A DNA stretch of 64,000 bases, taken from assembly GCF_964340395.1 (NCBI RefSeq), contig NC_135567.1, positions 15,631,806 to 15,695,805 of the forward strand, read 5' to 3'. The notes under the pieces are model-generated. The model worked only from the letters and a program-made list of their open reading frames with translations. It made no database searches and had not been told where the DNA came from. Positions 43,318 through 55,820 of the stretch are shown here, piece after piece; the stretch's first letter is position 1, and the number at the start of each line of letters is the position of its first letter. The position numbers and the translations under genes were made by a program. Source of the stretch: Glandiceps talaboti. Its lineage: Eukaryota; Hemichordata; Enteropneusta; Spengelidae.

Positions 43318-46300
43318 CTGTATGTATTTCATTGTAACAAAGACTGAGTCTGTAAGTATCTAAACTGATGTAAACAAAATATTTAGTCTACATGTATTTC
43401 ATTGTAACAGAGAATGAGTCTGTATGTATCTAAACTGATGTAAACAAATATTTAGTCTACATGTATTTCATTGTAACAGAGACTGAGTCTATAAGTATCT
43501 AAACTGATGTCAACAAAATATTTAGTCTACATGTATTTCATTGTAACAGAGACTGAGTCTGTAGGTATCTAAACTGATGTAAACAAAATATTTAGTCTAC
43601 ATGTATTTCATTGTAACAGAGACTGAGTCTGTATGTATCTAAACTGATGTAAACAAAATATTTAGCCTACATGTATTTCATTGTAACAGAGACTAAGTCT
43701 GTATGTATCTAAACTGATGTAAACAAAATATTTAGTCTACATGTATTTCATTGTAACAGAGACTAAGTCTGTATGTATCTAAACTGATGTAAACAAAATA
43801 TTTAGTCTACATGTATTTCATTGTAACAGAGACTGAGTCTGTATGTATCTAAACTGATGTAAACAAAATATTTAGTCTACATGTATTTCATTGTAACAGA
43901 GACTGAGTCTGTATGTATCTAAACTGATGTAAACAAAATATTTAGTCTGTATGTATTTCATTGTAACAGAGAATGAGTCTGTATGTATCTAAACTGATGT
44001 AAACAAAATATTTAGTCTACATGTATTTCATTGTAACAGAGACTGAGTCTGTATGTATCTAAACTGATGTAAACAAAATATTTAGTCTACATGTATTTCA
44101 TTGTAACAGAGAATGAGTCTGTATGTATCTAAACTGATGTAGACAAAATATTTAGCCTACATGTATTTCATTGTAACAGAGACTGAGTCTATAAGTATCT
44201 AAACTGATGTAAACAAAATATTTAGTCTACATGTATTTCATTGTAACAGAGACTGAGTCTAGTCTGTATGTATCTAAACTGATGTAAACAAAATATTTAG
44301 TCTGTATGTATTTCATTGTAACAGAGAATGAGTCTGTATGTATCTAAACTGATGTAAACAAAATATTTAGTCTGTATGTATTTCACTGTAACAGAGACTG
44401 AGTCTGTATGTATCTAAACTGATGTAAACAAATATTTAGTCTACATGTATTTCATTGTAACAGAGACTAAGTCTGTATGTATCTAAACTGATGTAAACAA
44501 AATATTTAGCCTACATGTATTTCATTGTAACAGAGACTGAGTCTAGTCTGTATGTATCTAAACTGATGTAAACAAAATATTTAGTCTACATGTATTTCAT
44601 TGTAACAGAGACTGAGTCTGTATGTATCTAAACTGATGTAAACAAAATATTTAGTCTACATGTCTTTCATTGTAACAGAGACTGAGTCTGTATGTATCTA
44701 AACTGATGTAAACAAAATATTTAGTCTACATGTATTTCATTGTAACAGAGACTGAGTCTGTATGTATCTAAACTGATGTAAACAAAATATTTAGTCTACA
44801 TGTATTTCATTGTAACAGAGACTGAGTCTGTAAGTATCTAAACTGATGTAAACAAAATATTTAGTCTACATGTATTTCATTGTAACAGAGACTGAGTCTG
44901 TATGTATCTAAACTGATGTAAACAAAATATTTAGTCTACATGTATTTCATTGTAACAAAGACTGAGTCTGTAAGTATCTAAACTGATGTAAACAAAATAT
45001 TTAGTCTACATGTATTTCATTGTAACAGAGAATGAGTCTGTATGTATCTAAACTAATGTTAACAAAATATTTAGTCTACATGTATTTCATTGTAACAGAG
45101 ACTGAGTCTGTAAGTATCTAAACTGATGTAAACAAAATATTTAGTCTACATGTATTTCATTGTAACAGAGACTGAGTCTGTATGTATCTAAACTGATGTC
45201 AACAAAATATTTAGTCTATATGTATTTCATTGTAACAGAGACTGAGTCTGTATGTATCTAAACTGATGTCAACAAAATATTTAGTCTATATGTATTTCAT
45301 TGTAACAGAGACTGAGTCTGTAAGTATGTAAACTGATATAAACAAAATATTTAGTCTACATGTATTTCATTGTAACAGAGACTGAGTCTGTATGTATCTA
45401 AACTGATGTAAACAAAATATTTAGTCTACATGTATTTCATTGTAACAGAGAATGAGTCTGTATGTATCTAAACTGATGTAGACAAAATATTTAGCCTACA
45501 TGTATTTCATTGTAACAGAGACTGAGTCTATAAGTATCTAAACTGATGTAAACAAAATATTTAGTCTGTATGTATTTCATTGTAACAGAGAATGAGTCTG
45601 TATGTATCTAAACTGATGTAAACAAAATATTTAGTCTGTATGTATTTCACTGTAACAGAGACTGAGTCTGTATGTATCTAAACTGATGTAAACAAATATT
45701 TAGTCTACATGTATTTCATTGTAACAGAGACTAAGTCTGTATGTATCTAAACTGATGTAAACAAAATATTTAGCCTACATGTATTTCATTGTAACAGAGA
45801 CTGAGTCTAGTCTGTATGTATCTAAACTGATGTAAACAAAATATTTAGTCTACATGTATTTCATTGTAACAGAGACTGAGTCTGTATGTATCTAAACTGA
45901 TGTAAACAAAATATTTAGTCTACATGTATTTCATTGTAACAGAGACTGAGTCTGTAAGTATCTAAACTGATGTAAACAAAATATTTAGTCTACATGTATT
46001 TCATTGTAACAGAGACTGAGTCTGTATGTATCTAAACTGATGTAAACAAAATATTTAGTCTACATGTATTTCATTGTAACAGAGACTGAGTCTGTAAGTA
46101 TCTAAACTGATGTAAACAAAATATTTAGTCTACATGTATTTCATTGTAACAGAGAATGAGTCTGTATGTATCTAAACTAATGTTAACAAAATATTTAGTC
46201 TACATGTATTTCATTGTAACAGAGACTGAGTCTGTAAGTATCTAAACTGATGTAAACAAAATATTTAGTCTACATGTATTTCATTGTAACAGAGACTGAG

Positions 46301-46498
46301 TCTGTATGTATCTAAACTGATGTCAACAAAATATTTAGTCTATATGTATTTCATTGTAACAGAGACTGAGTCTGTAAGTATGTAAACTGATATAAACAAA
46401 ATATTTAGTCTACATGTATTTCATTGTAACAGAGTCTGAGTCTGTAAGTATCTAAACTGATGTAAACAAAATATTTAGTCTACATGTATTTCATTGTA
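43318..46498. repeat. Expanded 70-bp minisatellite, ~45 copies (3.2 kb)
   Basis: Head-to-tail copies of a 70-bp unit (TTTAGTCTACATGTATTTCA, TTGTAACAGAGACTGAGTCT, GTATGTATCTAAACTGATGT, AAACAAAATA) with high identity. Variant units (for example TGTAGACAAAATATTTAGCC at 44140 and 45479, and the AGTCTAGTCT insertion at 44535 and 45799) recur in the same order about 1.3 kb apart, which indicates a higher-order duplication of a block of about 19 units. Unit 1 has only 2.3 copies here. Confidence 0.97.
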
Positions 46499-47434
46499 AT
46501 GTTAGATTACATACCAAAATAGAATTGTCAATTTTCGAGACAGTTGGAATAAAGCTATATTTCATCTTATCTCAGACCAAAAAAAATTGTGTTATACCAA
46601 TAACGGTCATTTTCTAAAGTGGGGTATTGATTTTTGGTCAAAGTGAGTCTAAAATGGGGCCTGGAGTTTCCAGCACTGGCCACACACCCCTACTTGAGCT
46701 TGCCACTGGTACCACCTCTGGAGAACACATATGTACAATGTACATGTAGTACAGAGAAACTTAGTCTCTCAACAACATTACAAAATGAACTTTGACCTCA
46801 ATAAATTTTACTACTTTGATATAAGGATAATGTTATCTACATAAACTCTGCATGCATGAGTATAAATTAAATTCCCTGGTATTACAGTACACCTCTACTA
46901 GAGCTAGCCACTGATACTGCCCTGGGGAACATATATCATGTACATGTATATGTAGTACACAGAAAGTCTCTGTACTCCATGTATGTATACATTGTACATA
47001 TATTTTCTCCAGAGGTGGTACCAGTGGCCAGCTCAAGTAGGGGTGTGTGGCCATGCAGTGCTGGAAACTACAGGCCCCTATGTACAATGTACATGTACAT
47101 GTAGTACACAGAAAGTCTCTAAACTACATGTATGTATATTCAAGTTTAATAAATTACCTGCACTGCACATGTAGTCACATTTTCTATAATGGTCCTGTAA
47201 TTAGGTGATTTCTTGCCATCCAGACATGTCTACATTCTCCCTTTCATTTGTCACTGTGGCAGACAGCAGTCCAGTGAACCACAAACCTGTCATCATCAGA
47301 CTACAGTAATAAATATGTCACATAAACCATCTGTAAATAAAACAAATACACAATGATTTTCATTATAAATCTACTATAATGTATAAACGTGTACATATGC
47401 GTATATATGTGTGTATGTATGATATATGTGTATG

Positions 47435-47476
<42 letters not shown>

Positions 47477-48406
47477 GGGGCATGTGTATGTATGTATGTA
47501 TGTATGTATGTATGTATGTATGTATGTATGTATGCATGTATGTACGTGTGTGTATGTATGTATGTATGTATGTATGTGTGTGTGTGTATGTGTGTGTCCC
47601 TTTTTCTGTGTCACCCATTACACAGATAATATTATACAATACAGATAGTATTATAGTACAGACAGTGCTCACAGAGTGACAACACAGATACAGATAGTAT
47701 CCATGCATTTAATTGTAACCTAGTGACATGTGTGCCGTGCATGCATAAATATTGCTGAGACCTAATAAAACAAAAATATGTGGTTCTGTTTACACGACCC
47801 CACCTACTTTTTCACTACCAACCCTAAAGGGTTTGTTTTGAGAAAAAAAAATAAAATCCTGAAAATTGTGAAGTCGTGCTAGAAATAGACTAGTGGACGT
47901 AGGAACTGACATCAACTAACAATGAAAATATAAATCTGTAATGGCTGTACAGCCGATGAGAAGAAACCAATAACACTCAGACCAAATGGAAAACAATGGA
48001 AGTGTAATCGGAAACACAAATTATTTTAGTGTGTGAGGCTTTGCTATTTAGTTTATCTCAGACAAGTACAGTATATAGTGGTCTGAGGCTTCATAATATA
48101 CAAACTCTATGTATAACTGCAATAATGGTAGTATTATTTTTTTTATTTTGAGCTTTGGTTTTTTTTCTTCTATTAGTTCTTATTTAAAAAACTTCTAATT
48201 TCACAAAAAGAAAGTTTTTTATCGTTCCAGAGTTTTCACTCAACACTGTACCGTGAGTCACCCGTCTGTAAGCTGGACTGGGTCACATGCAGTCCAGTCG
48301 AGACTCAAGGTCAGTGTGAGCGTGTCATGCCGCAGCGTAACAAAACCTGGACAAAACCACATGCATGGCACTCAAATCAATTTATATTTGTTTTTCAAAA
48401 AATATT
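46499..48406. other. Intergenic DNA, unit 2
   Basis: Aligned to 24422-26340. It holds the inverted ~100-bp arms (about 46655-46765 and 46985-47095), the (TG)n/(TATG)n compound microsatellite at 47437-47600, and AT-rich DNA. No gene supported. Confidence 0.5.
47437..47600. repeat. Compound (TG)n and (TATG)n microsatellite, unit 2
   Basis: Shorter allele-like counterpart of 25357-25556, with the same CCGGGGCA interruption. Confidence 0.97.
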
Positions 48407-48828
48407 ACAATCAATCAATCAATCAATCTTTATTGCGTAACATCATGCTTTAGCGAGCATGGTAAAGCATACAAAAATAAGTAAATAAAATAAATCATTT
48501 AGCCAACTGCTATATTTTTTACATTAACAAGAAAGTTTCCAAGAGAAAGTTTATCATCTGCAGACAAAATATGTAAAAATTTACTTTTGTTATCTAAGGA
48601 ATGAAAATTGTAATTACTTAATGAAAAAGAAGAAAAAAGTTTCTTTCTCTCATTTATGTAATGCGAACAAATAATTAAATGATGAAATTCATCTTCTACC
48701 ATATTTTGACAAAATTTACAGAATCTTTCATCTGCAGGAATCTTAGGAGTACAACGCCTTCCTAATTCCATTTGAATGTTATAATCTGAAATTCTAAATT
48801 TAGTCACTTATATAAGTGTTCTATGTTG
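48407..48828 (-). mobile_element. 5'-truncated non-LTR retrotransposon (LINE) fragment
   Basis: Absent from the matching place in unit 1 (about 26350). On the minus strand it codes about 100 residues (48499-48807): FRISDYNIQMELGRR, RFCKFCQ....EDEFHHLIICSHY. This is the Cys/His C-terminal domain (C-x2-C-x8-H-x4-C-like) found after the reverse transcriptase of many LINE-type elements. The 3' end is a (ATTG)n tail, the 5' side is truncated, and no poly-A is present. It inserted into unit 2 after the segmental duplication. Confidence 0.8.
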
Positions 48829-48935
48829 TATACATTTTTTTTTAAAATCACACATTAATTCAAGTGCCTGTGGACAAAACCCGGGACAAAACCCTCCTGG
48901 ACTGACACAAACAACATAGCTAATAATATAGTAAC

Positions 48936-49233
48936 CACAGGGAGCTCAGGCTCAGCTAGTTTTGTTTACAAATACAAACAAACAAGTAAACAAACAAACA
49001 AAACACAAACAAGTAAGTAAACAAACAAACACACACACACACACACACACACAAACTAACAAACAAAAACAATTAAACCGACAAATGAGTAATGTAGATA
49101 CATACATGAGTAAACAACAACAAACCAACGAACAAACAAACAAACAAACAAACAATCACTACCTCCGCAAATTGTCACCATTAATAATGGCATTGTAAAT
49201 CACCCTCAACTAACTGAGCCTGAGCTCCCTGTG
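48936..49233. mobile_element. MITE-like element with TSD, unit 2
   Basis: Same element as 26465-26712: inverted ends CACAGGGAGCTCAGGC and GCCTGAGCTCCCTGTG, with an AAAC-rich interior plus a (CA)n tract. It is flanked by the identical 7-bp TAGTAAC (48929-48935 and 49234-49240), a target-site duplication. Confidence 0.85.
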
Positions 49234-49486
49234 TAGTAACAAGCCAAAAATCTTTAAAGTTCACTCGTATTTGGCAAGAATGACTAATATTATCATGTAT
49301 ATTTTGCAAAAATATATCCAAGAGATGATATCAGGGTGAGTATATTTTTGAATATGTGGATGCATCGATCGAGAAGACAAGTTATTCATAGCTGATAAAG
49401 CTGTAAACAATCCGATTCCGACCGTGTCGGCGGGTTGATTGCGAGGACTAACTTTCTAGTTCCATTTAAAAATAATAAAACCACTT

Positions 49487-49762
49487 TTAAAATATACAAA
49501 AGTGATAGACCGAAACTACTGTAATCACTCCACAATTTTGGTCTAAATGTTTTGTTTTGGTATTGTCAAAAATGATACGATCCGTGTTTTTGCGGAGCGG
49601 GGCTATGCACGGTCGGTGTTCGCAGACGACACCGAACTCTAGATCTCCCGGATCCCACTGCATGAGCCGATACGCGGCCGGTGTACGCTTCCGGTCGTTG
49701 ACACTTGGTTCAAATATTGACTCCCATCTGTTGTTCAAAATAATCATGAGTATTTCAACATT
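49487..49762 (-). CDS. Short unknown gene, exon 2 (unit 2/3 junction copy)
   Basis: Nearly identical to 26968-27243 at the DNA level; the translation differs only near the C-terminus (YHFCIF versus YDFCIF). It encodes NVEILMIILNNRWESIFEPS...MQWDPGDLEFGVVCEHRPC. Exon boundary and function are uncertain. Confidence 0.45.
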   Translation of the reverse strand, partial: NVEILMIILNNRWESIFEPSVNDRKRTPAAYRLMQWDPGDLEFGVVCEHRPCIAPLRKNTDRIIFDNTKTKHLDQNCGVITVVSVYHFCIF

Positions 49763-49871
49763 CTTTTCTGGCGAAATTTCTACACAATGACAAAACTCGT
49801 ACTGACTTACCGCAAACTGAGCTACTATCCGACAAGTTCGCTGTATATGAACCCAGGAAGAATCTACTGAC

Positions 49872-49958
49872 CTCGACGTGAACTATAACTTGATCTGTGA
49901 CGTCATCGTCGGTTACTCTCGGGTCAAGTCGGGGTACGCCGATTATCTTGATCACCGT
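49872..49958 (-). CDS. Short unknown gene, exon 1, unit 3 copy
   Basis: Identical in translation to the unit 2 exon 1 (first codon ACG, then VIKIIGVPRLDP...VIVHVE) and the same GAG|GTCAGT donor. Confidence 0.45.
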
Positions 49959-51439
49959 GCAATGAAAAGGGTCTCTGGTATTTTAACGACCCAATCCGCC
50001 TAAGTATATATTTTTATTATATTTACAATCAAAGTGACTCTTTCGCCTGCTGTAACGCTATTAGATCTGAGTTCTCACTGTGGTCGGGGATCACTTTCAT
50101 GAACTTGGCCTGAGAACTATAGGGGGCGCACTATACATGGGGGGGGGATGAGGAGTATTTGAAAAATTGAGATCGGTTGGGGAGGAGGTATCTGAAAAAA
50201 ATATTGTTAGTTTTGTTTACAAATACAAAAAAAGTAAACAAACAAAGAAAACACAAACAAGGAAGTCGACAAACAAACACACATACACATACGTACACAA
50301 ACAAACAAACAAAAACAAACAAACAAACAAAAACAATTAAACCGACAAATGACTAGATATATACATGAGTAAACAACAACAAACCAACGAACAAACAACC
50401 CCCCCCCCCCACACACACACACACAATGGTCACTGTTGGTGATTTCGTGATTGCAACAAACAACCTTAAAAATAGTTAAAAAGTTAATACACGTAACTAA
50501 AACTTGACTGTTTAACAAAATAATTATATAAATGTATGAGTATAATGGTGTTTTTGGTCCACAAACTATCTGTGTCTTATATATGTACAAAACTGCTTAA
50601 AAGCTTGATCTTAGTGTAAAATTAACCAAACATTTCAAGGGTGCAATAATCACAATTTCAACTTGGAGTTAAAATGCATTCTCAATCGAAATCTACAAAT
50701 AAACTTGGCTACTTACATGTTACATGTTTACACAAGTACATTTTACCATGATAACAAATTGAATACCTTGATGTTTACACTTACATCAGAAATATAATTT
50801 CAGGTTATCTCTGTCGAAATTTACGATAGAATCTTCACTCGTACAGAAAACTATATTTCTTCATTGGATTTTCTGTAATAAATGTTTGGTGCTAAAACAA
50901 ACTAGTAAATATATAAACTAGAGTAATAATAGTTAACAATAATTATAAAGTAACCAATACGATAGCTTGAAATGAAATAAAAATCACCAGTGTTCGAATT
51001 TAGAATATTATGCGAATATCTGGGATCCACACATCAAAATAACAAAGCATCACTTGAAAATACAACGCCGGGCAGTCCGTTTCGTAACACACGATTACAA
51101 AACTAAAGCTAGTGACGTCATAGATATGGTACATGACCTACAATGGGAATGGGAACCACTAGAACATCACAGAACCAAACAACGTTTAATTAAACTCCAG
51201 AAATAAATCCATGGAATCACACCATCAAATACTGTCACAACTACAAGGCAAAGACAGGTCCACATCCTACATGAAACGTCATTCTACAAAACATATGTTA
51301 TCAATTTTCACGAATTTGCCCAAATATTGTCAGTTGTGCAATTACTGAACAATTTTCTCCAAAATAAGCAGACTTCTATTTTTTTAAATATATTTTAACA
51401 CTTCATAGGATACATGATAAAACCTTTACAGACCAGATC
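49959..51439. other. AT-rich upstream region of short gene, unit 3
   Basis: No gene supported. It contains AAAC-rich tracts (50215-50395), a C-tract with (CA)n (50398-50425), and long segments nearly identical to 6190-7150 in unit 1. Confidence 0.4.
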
Positions 51440-52430
51440 TATGATTTTGTGTCATACATCTTACAGGCCCACTAAATTTATGTTGCGTCCTAACGCCAAA
51501 CAATACGCATATGCCATATAACCTTGGTCTAAAAACCCCATATCTGGTCCAATAGTCCTCCAAAGGTCGGGCCCTAACACTGTACAACCTCGGCCCACAA
51601 ACCCCATATCTGGTGCCCGGGTGTGGTCCACTGGTCCTCCAACGGTCGGGCCCTAACACCATACAACCTTGGTCCACAAACCCCATATCTGATCCAATGG
51701 TCCTCCAAAGGTTGGACCCTAACACCGTACAACCTTGGTCCACAAATCCCATATCTGGTCTACTGGTCCTCCCAAGGTTAGGTCCTAACACCATACAACC
51801 TTGGTCCACAAACCCCATATCTGGTCCACTGGTCCTCCAAAGGTTGGGCCCTAACACCGTACAACCTTGGCCAAAAAATAATCATATCTGGTCGACTATA
51901 GTACTGGTCTTCCAAAGGTCGGACCCTAACACAATACAACTTTGGTCCACAAACCCCGTATCTGGTCCAGTGGTCCTCCAAACGTCGGGCCCTAGCGCTA
52001 TTCAATTTTGGACCACAAACCCAATATCTGATCCACTGGTCCTCCAAAGGTTGGACCCTAACACCATACAACCTTGGTCCAAAAAAAACATATCTGGTCT
52101 ACTGGTCCTCCCAAGGTCGGGTCCTAACACCGTACAACCTTGGTCCACAAACCCATATCTGGTCCACTGGTCCTCCAATGGTCGGGCCTTAATGCTATTA
52201 AACTTTGGTCCACAAACCCCATATCTCATCCACTGGTCCTCCCAAGGTTGGGTCCTAACACCGTACAACCTTGTTTAAAAAAAAACACATCTGGTCCACT
52301 GGTTCTCCAAAGTCGGACCCTAACACCATACAACGTTGGTCCAAAAAACATATCTGGTCCACTGGTCCTCCCAAGGTTGGGTCCTAACACCATGCAACCT
52401 TGGTCTACAAACTCCATATCTGGTACACTA
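51440..52430. repeat. 66-bp minisatellite, unit 3 array (~14 copies)
   Basis: Degenerate copies of the 66-bp unit, with several copies shortened or extended by a few bases (for example a CCGGGTGTG insertion near 51617). More diverged than the unit 2 array. Confidence 0.9.
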
Positions 52431-53096
52431 AGATTATTCAATATAATCCTTGCTTCGTGCATATTATATATCATATCAATAAACTACTTTCAACCAATAA
52501 CACATCCAATAACAAGTTTTTTACACAAAGAAAATCAATGAAATATATATTTTATTTCTAGAAATATCGCTAGGATCTAGGAATGTATACAAATCTTTGT
52601 CAGTCTTTGCTTATGATGAGCAATGTAGTCATCAAATTACTGTTTACACAAGAAATGTAGTACAACTTTCAGTAATTATAGTTCTAACTAAGATGTCATT
52701 TCTATATACCGGTATAAAGACACAGAATTCATAAAGTTACAGAAATTATCACAAAATGTACGTAAAAAATGTTATCAAAAAATGTTTCAGTTTATCCTAC
52801 TAAAGTACATACTGCACTATCAATAACTTTATCTTTTGCTAAGGTCAAAATATGTATGACAAGTGGATAAGTAATTAGCAATAAAATGAATTATAATATA
52901 CCAAGTGATAATGCTGTGCCACGATTCGCTAGAATCAGTCACGTGATAGGAAAATAGAATGACTACTTCCCTAGGGAAATAGTTCCATCAACTTTTACAT
53001 GGTCACGTGACCACCGCGCGTTCACAGCAGGTGAAAATGGCGGCTTCTGACGATGTCGTCTGCCACCGCGTGTTCACAGCATGAGGTATATTATAA

Positions 53097-53288
53097 AACA
53101 CATATTGCCTGGCCTATATTCGGGCTATAGCACCCGTTCATTACCCCCTCGTGACTGTGAGTTACCAGAATCACATGCTATTTCCCTCGGCCTTTGGCTT
53201 TGGGAAATAGCATGTGATTCTGGTAACTCACAGTCCCTCGGGTGTAATAAACGGGTGCTATAGCCCTCATGGCCAGGCAATATGTGTT
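53097..53288. repeat. Long palindrome (foldback element) in unit 3
   Basis: ACACATATTGCCTGGCC at the left pairs with GGCCAGGCAATATGTGT at the right. The arms continue through GGGCTATAGCACCCGTT, GTGAGTTACCAGAATCACAT and ATGCTATTTCCC, giving ~90-bp arms with few mismatches and a loop of about ten bases at 53190. The left flank (52895-53096) also appears to be inserted DNA and contains a repeated ACCGCG(C/T)GTTCACAGCA. Absent from units 1 and 2. Confidence 0.9.
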
Positions 53289-54162
53289 CACTACTATCAC
53301 TGTATCATTGACTCTGTGAGTACAAGGTACAGTCTTAATATTATGACAAGTGGATAAGTAATTAACAATACAATGAACTACTATCACTGTATTGCTGACT
53401 CTGTGAGTACAAGGTACACAGTCTTAATATTCATGACAAGTGGCAGTTTAAACAATGTAAAACTACCATTGTATCACTGACTCTGTCAGCAGAAAATGTG
53501 AATTGTAATTGATACAACTGCCATAGATATTTCTTCCACAAGGTGACACAAAAGTCGTAAAAAGTTAAAATGTATAAAAATTACCAAAACATACAAACGT
53601 CAGTGTACTGTTTATAATACAACTGTGAGCAATTAAATTTCTAAGTAAGCTGACATTTCTAAGTATAAGTTGATTATACAAATTCATAAAAGTAGAAAAT
53701 ATATACAAATTATCAAAATGTACAAATCTCTATGTACTCAGTGAAAGGTGTATGCCTCCAAATCAAAATAACTTTCTCTTTTTGTGAAGTCAAAATATGA
53801 TAGACTAGTGATTGACAATTGCCAGTATGATGAGGAACTACCTCTGTATAAAGTACACGTGACTGAAAATTGGCAGTATGATGAACAACAGTTAACTAAA
53901 ACCAGTTTAGTACATGGAGAAATGATTGACAATTACCAGTATGATGAACAACTACCTTACATGTATCACTGACTGTGAGCTGAAATGTTATTTGTAAATG
54001 TGTATAAATCATTGTCATAAAAGTGACATAAAAACTAATAAAAGTGATAATGTATAGAAATTATCCACATGTACAAAAGACAGTGTACTTCAAATAACAT
54101 ATATGCTGCCATATCAAAATAACCTTCTCTTTCTGTGAAGTCAAAATAAATTTGAAAATGAC

Positions 54163-54975
54163 AGTCCCCACTATGATTGCGTTTTAAGGAACTCGCAGTT
54201 TATATTGTCATTTTAAAACCTGGTTAATGTTGTTTGGCCTCATATGGTTGTTTTTGATATCACTACTCTGTTCAAGCATGTATGAGTTATGGCTTTAGAC
54301 ATGGAAAATTCGGAAACCAAATGGCTGCCAGGTAGCCATATTGGATCATATCACGACAACAATAAATATGGACATGTATGTCATAAAACATTGTCCTAAT
54401 ATCAACTTTGAACGAGATCTGTTCAAGCATATCTGAGTTATGGTTTTGGACATGGAAAATTCGCAAACAAAATGGCTGCCAGGCAGCCATATCGGATTGT
54501 ATCACGACGAAAATGAATATGCACATGTATGTCTTATAAAACTGTCCTAATAGCAACTTTGAATGAGATCTGTTCAAGCATGCCTGAGTTATGGCTTTTG
54601 ACATGGACAATTCGCAAACAAATTGGCTGCCAGGCAGCCATATTGGATTGTATAAAGACGAAAATGAATATGCACATGTATGTCTTATAAAACTGTCCTA
54701 ATAGCAACTTTGAATGAGATCTGTTCAAGCATGTATGAGTTATGGCTTTAGACAGGGAAAATTCAAAAACAAAATGGCTGCTAGGCAGCCATATTGGATC
54801 GTATCATGAAACAAAATTAACGTGCATATGTATGCCATAGTATGTTGCCCCTGTACCAAGTTTGAAAAGAATTCGGTTCAGGCAACTCCAAGAAATGGCT
54901 GCGAACGGACGGACGGACGGACGGACAGACGGAACCCAATCCATAAGTCCCCGTCCGGACTTCGTGGCGGGGACT
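54163..54975. mobile_element. 813-bp TIR element with internal 150-bp tandem repeats
   Basis: Interrupts sequence that is continuous at 9285 (unit 1) and 30840 (unit 2). The ends are inverted: AGTCCCCACTATGA and the complement of TCGTGGCGGGGACT. Inside are four copies of a ~150-bp repeat starting GATCTGTTCAAGCATG and containing AAATGGCTGCCAGGCAGCC, then a (GGAC)n stretch. No transposase frame; probably a non-autonomous DNA transposon. Confidence 0.8.
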
Positions 54976-55520
54976 AACAAGTAGACATTCAACTCACAAC
55001 AGCTAGCTCTGTAGTAATAACTGTGAACAGAAATATAATCTGTTAAGTGTAGACAACTTTGTCATGAAATTGACATGTCTATAAATTCATGTAGAGTTCA
55101 GAAATGACAATGTACTTAGACTAAGATATATGCTGACACATCAAAGTAACTTTTTCTTGTGTGAATTCACACTATGTTTGACAAATGGATATTTTAAGTG
55201 ATTGACAATTGCCAGTCATATGAACAACTACCTCAGTCTGTATCATTCACTCTGTGAGCAGAAAGATGTAACTTGTACAAAATAAATATTTCTCTACTAA
55301 AAGTGACACAAAACTTATACAAGTAAAAATTCACAAAAATTAAAATGTACAAATGATTTTGTACTCGGTCTAAGGGTGCATTGCTGCAAGATCAAAGTCA
55401 CTTTCTCTTTTGTGAAACCAAAGTATATATGAGTACATTTTAGTCTATGTACACGATAGGTAAATACTATATGTGGTATGTATATCAATTGACCAAATGT
55501 GTACACTGTCAACCACTACT

Positions 55521-55820
55521 TCACTTTTTCTGTTCCATTGAGGGATCTTTAACTGAAGTTTCAGAGATGGATTTTGGCAAAAAGTGAGCAGACAATTGAG
55601 GTTCTGGTAAAGACAATTCACTATATATATTCTTAGAGGGCTCTGTAGCACTTGTACTGGATTGTGATGCAGGCATTGATTCAGTGGACGTCAATTTGGG
55701 CCAATAGTGACTAGGGGACAGTGGTTTCGATCCTAACAATTTGTGAGGTATACTATGAGAAGGTTCTGCAGTACTTGTACTAGATTTTGCTGTTCTAAAG
55801 TGTAGCTTGGCTAGTTTCAT
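55521..55820 (-). CDS. Pro/Ser/Thr-rich tail frame overlapping the stop of LRR gene 3
   Basis: As in gene 1, the LRR exon stop (TEYQ then TGA) overlaps an ATG in the -1 frame. It opens 99 codons: MKLAKLHFRTAKSSTSTAEP ... SELSLPEPQLSAHFLPKS ... MEQKK. The frame is open through to a Lys-rich end and retains the ENIYSELSLPEPQ-like segment seen in the gene 2 tail. Conservation of this open frame in two genes argues that it is, or recently was, translated as the C-terminus of the LRR protein. Confidence 0.45.
   Translation of the reverse strand: MKLAKLHFRTAKSSTSTAEPSHSIPHKLLGSKPLSPSHYWPKLTSTESMPASQSSTSATEPSKNIYSELSLPEPQLSAHFLPKSISETSVKDPSMEQKK

Larger units (their letters stand above)
27303..49821. 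repeat. Tandem segmental duplication, unit 2 (~22.5 kb)
   Basis: Same layout as unit 1. Differences: an LRR exon about 1 kb longer, a much shorter linker region between the TRADD-N and GT exons, a 3.2-kb 70-bp minisatellite, and an inserted LINE fragment near 48407. Confidence 0.85.
52440..55520. other. 3' non-coding region of LRR gene 3, with two insertions
   Basis: Aligns with 7690-9840 apart from two unit 3-specific insertions: a foldback element (about 52895-53289) and an 813-bp TIR element (54163-54975). No coding frame supported. Confidence 0.5.

Noticed and set aside
43318-46498. CRISPR-like array
   Set aside because: The units are head-to-tail 70-bp copies with no unique spacers; it is a eukaryotic minisatellite.
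48962-49198. Asn/Lys/Gln/Thr-repeat and Phe/Val/Cys-Leu-repeat frames over AAAC tracts
   Set aside because: Simple-repeat translations within a MITE; no independent support.
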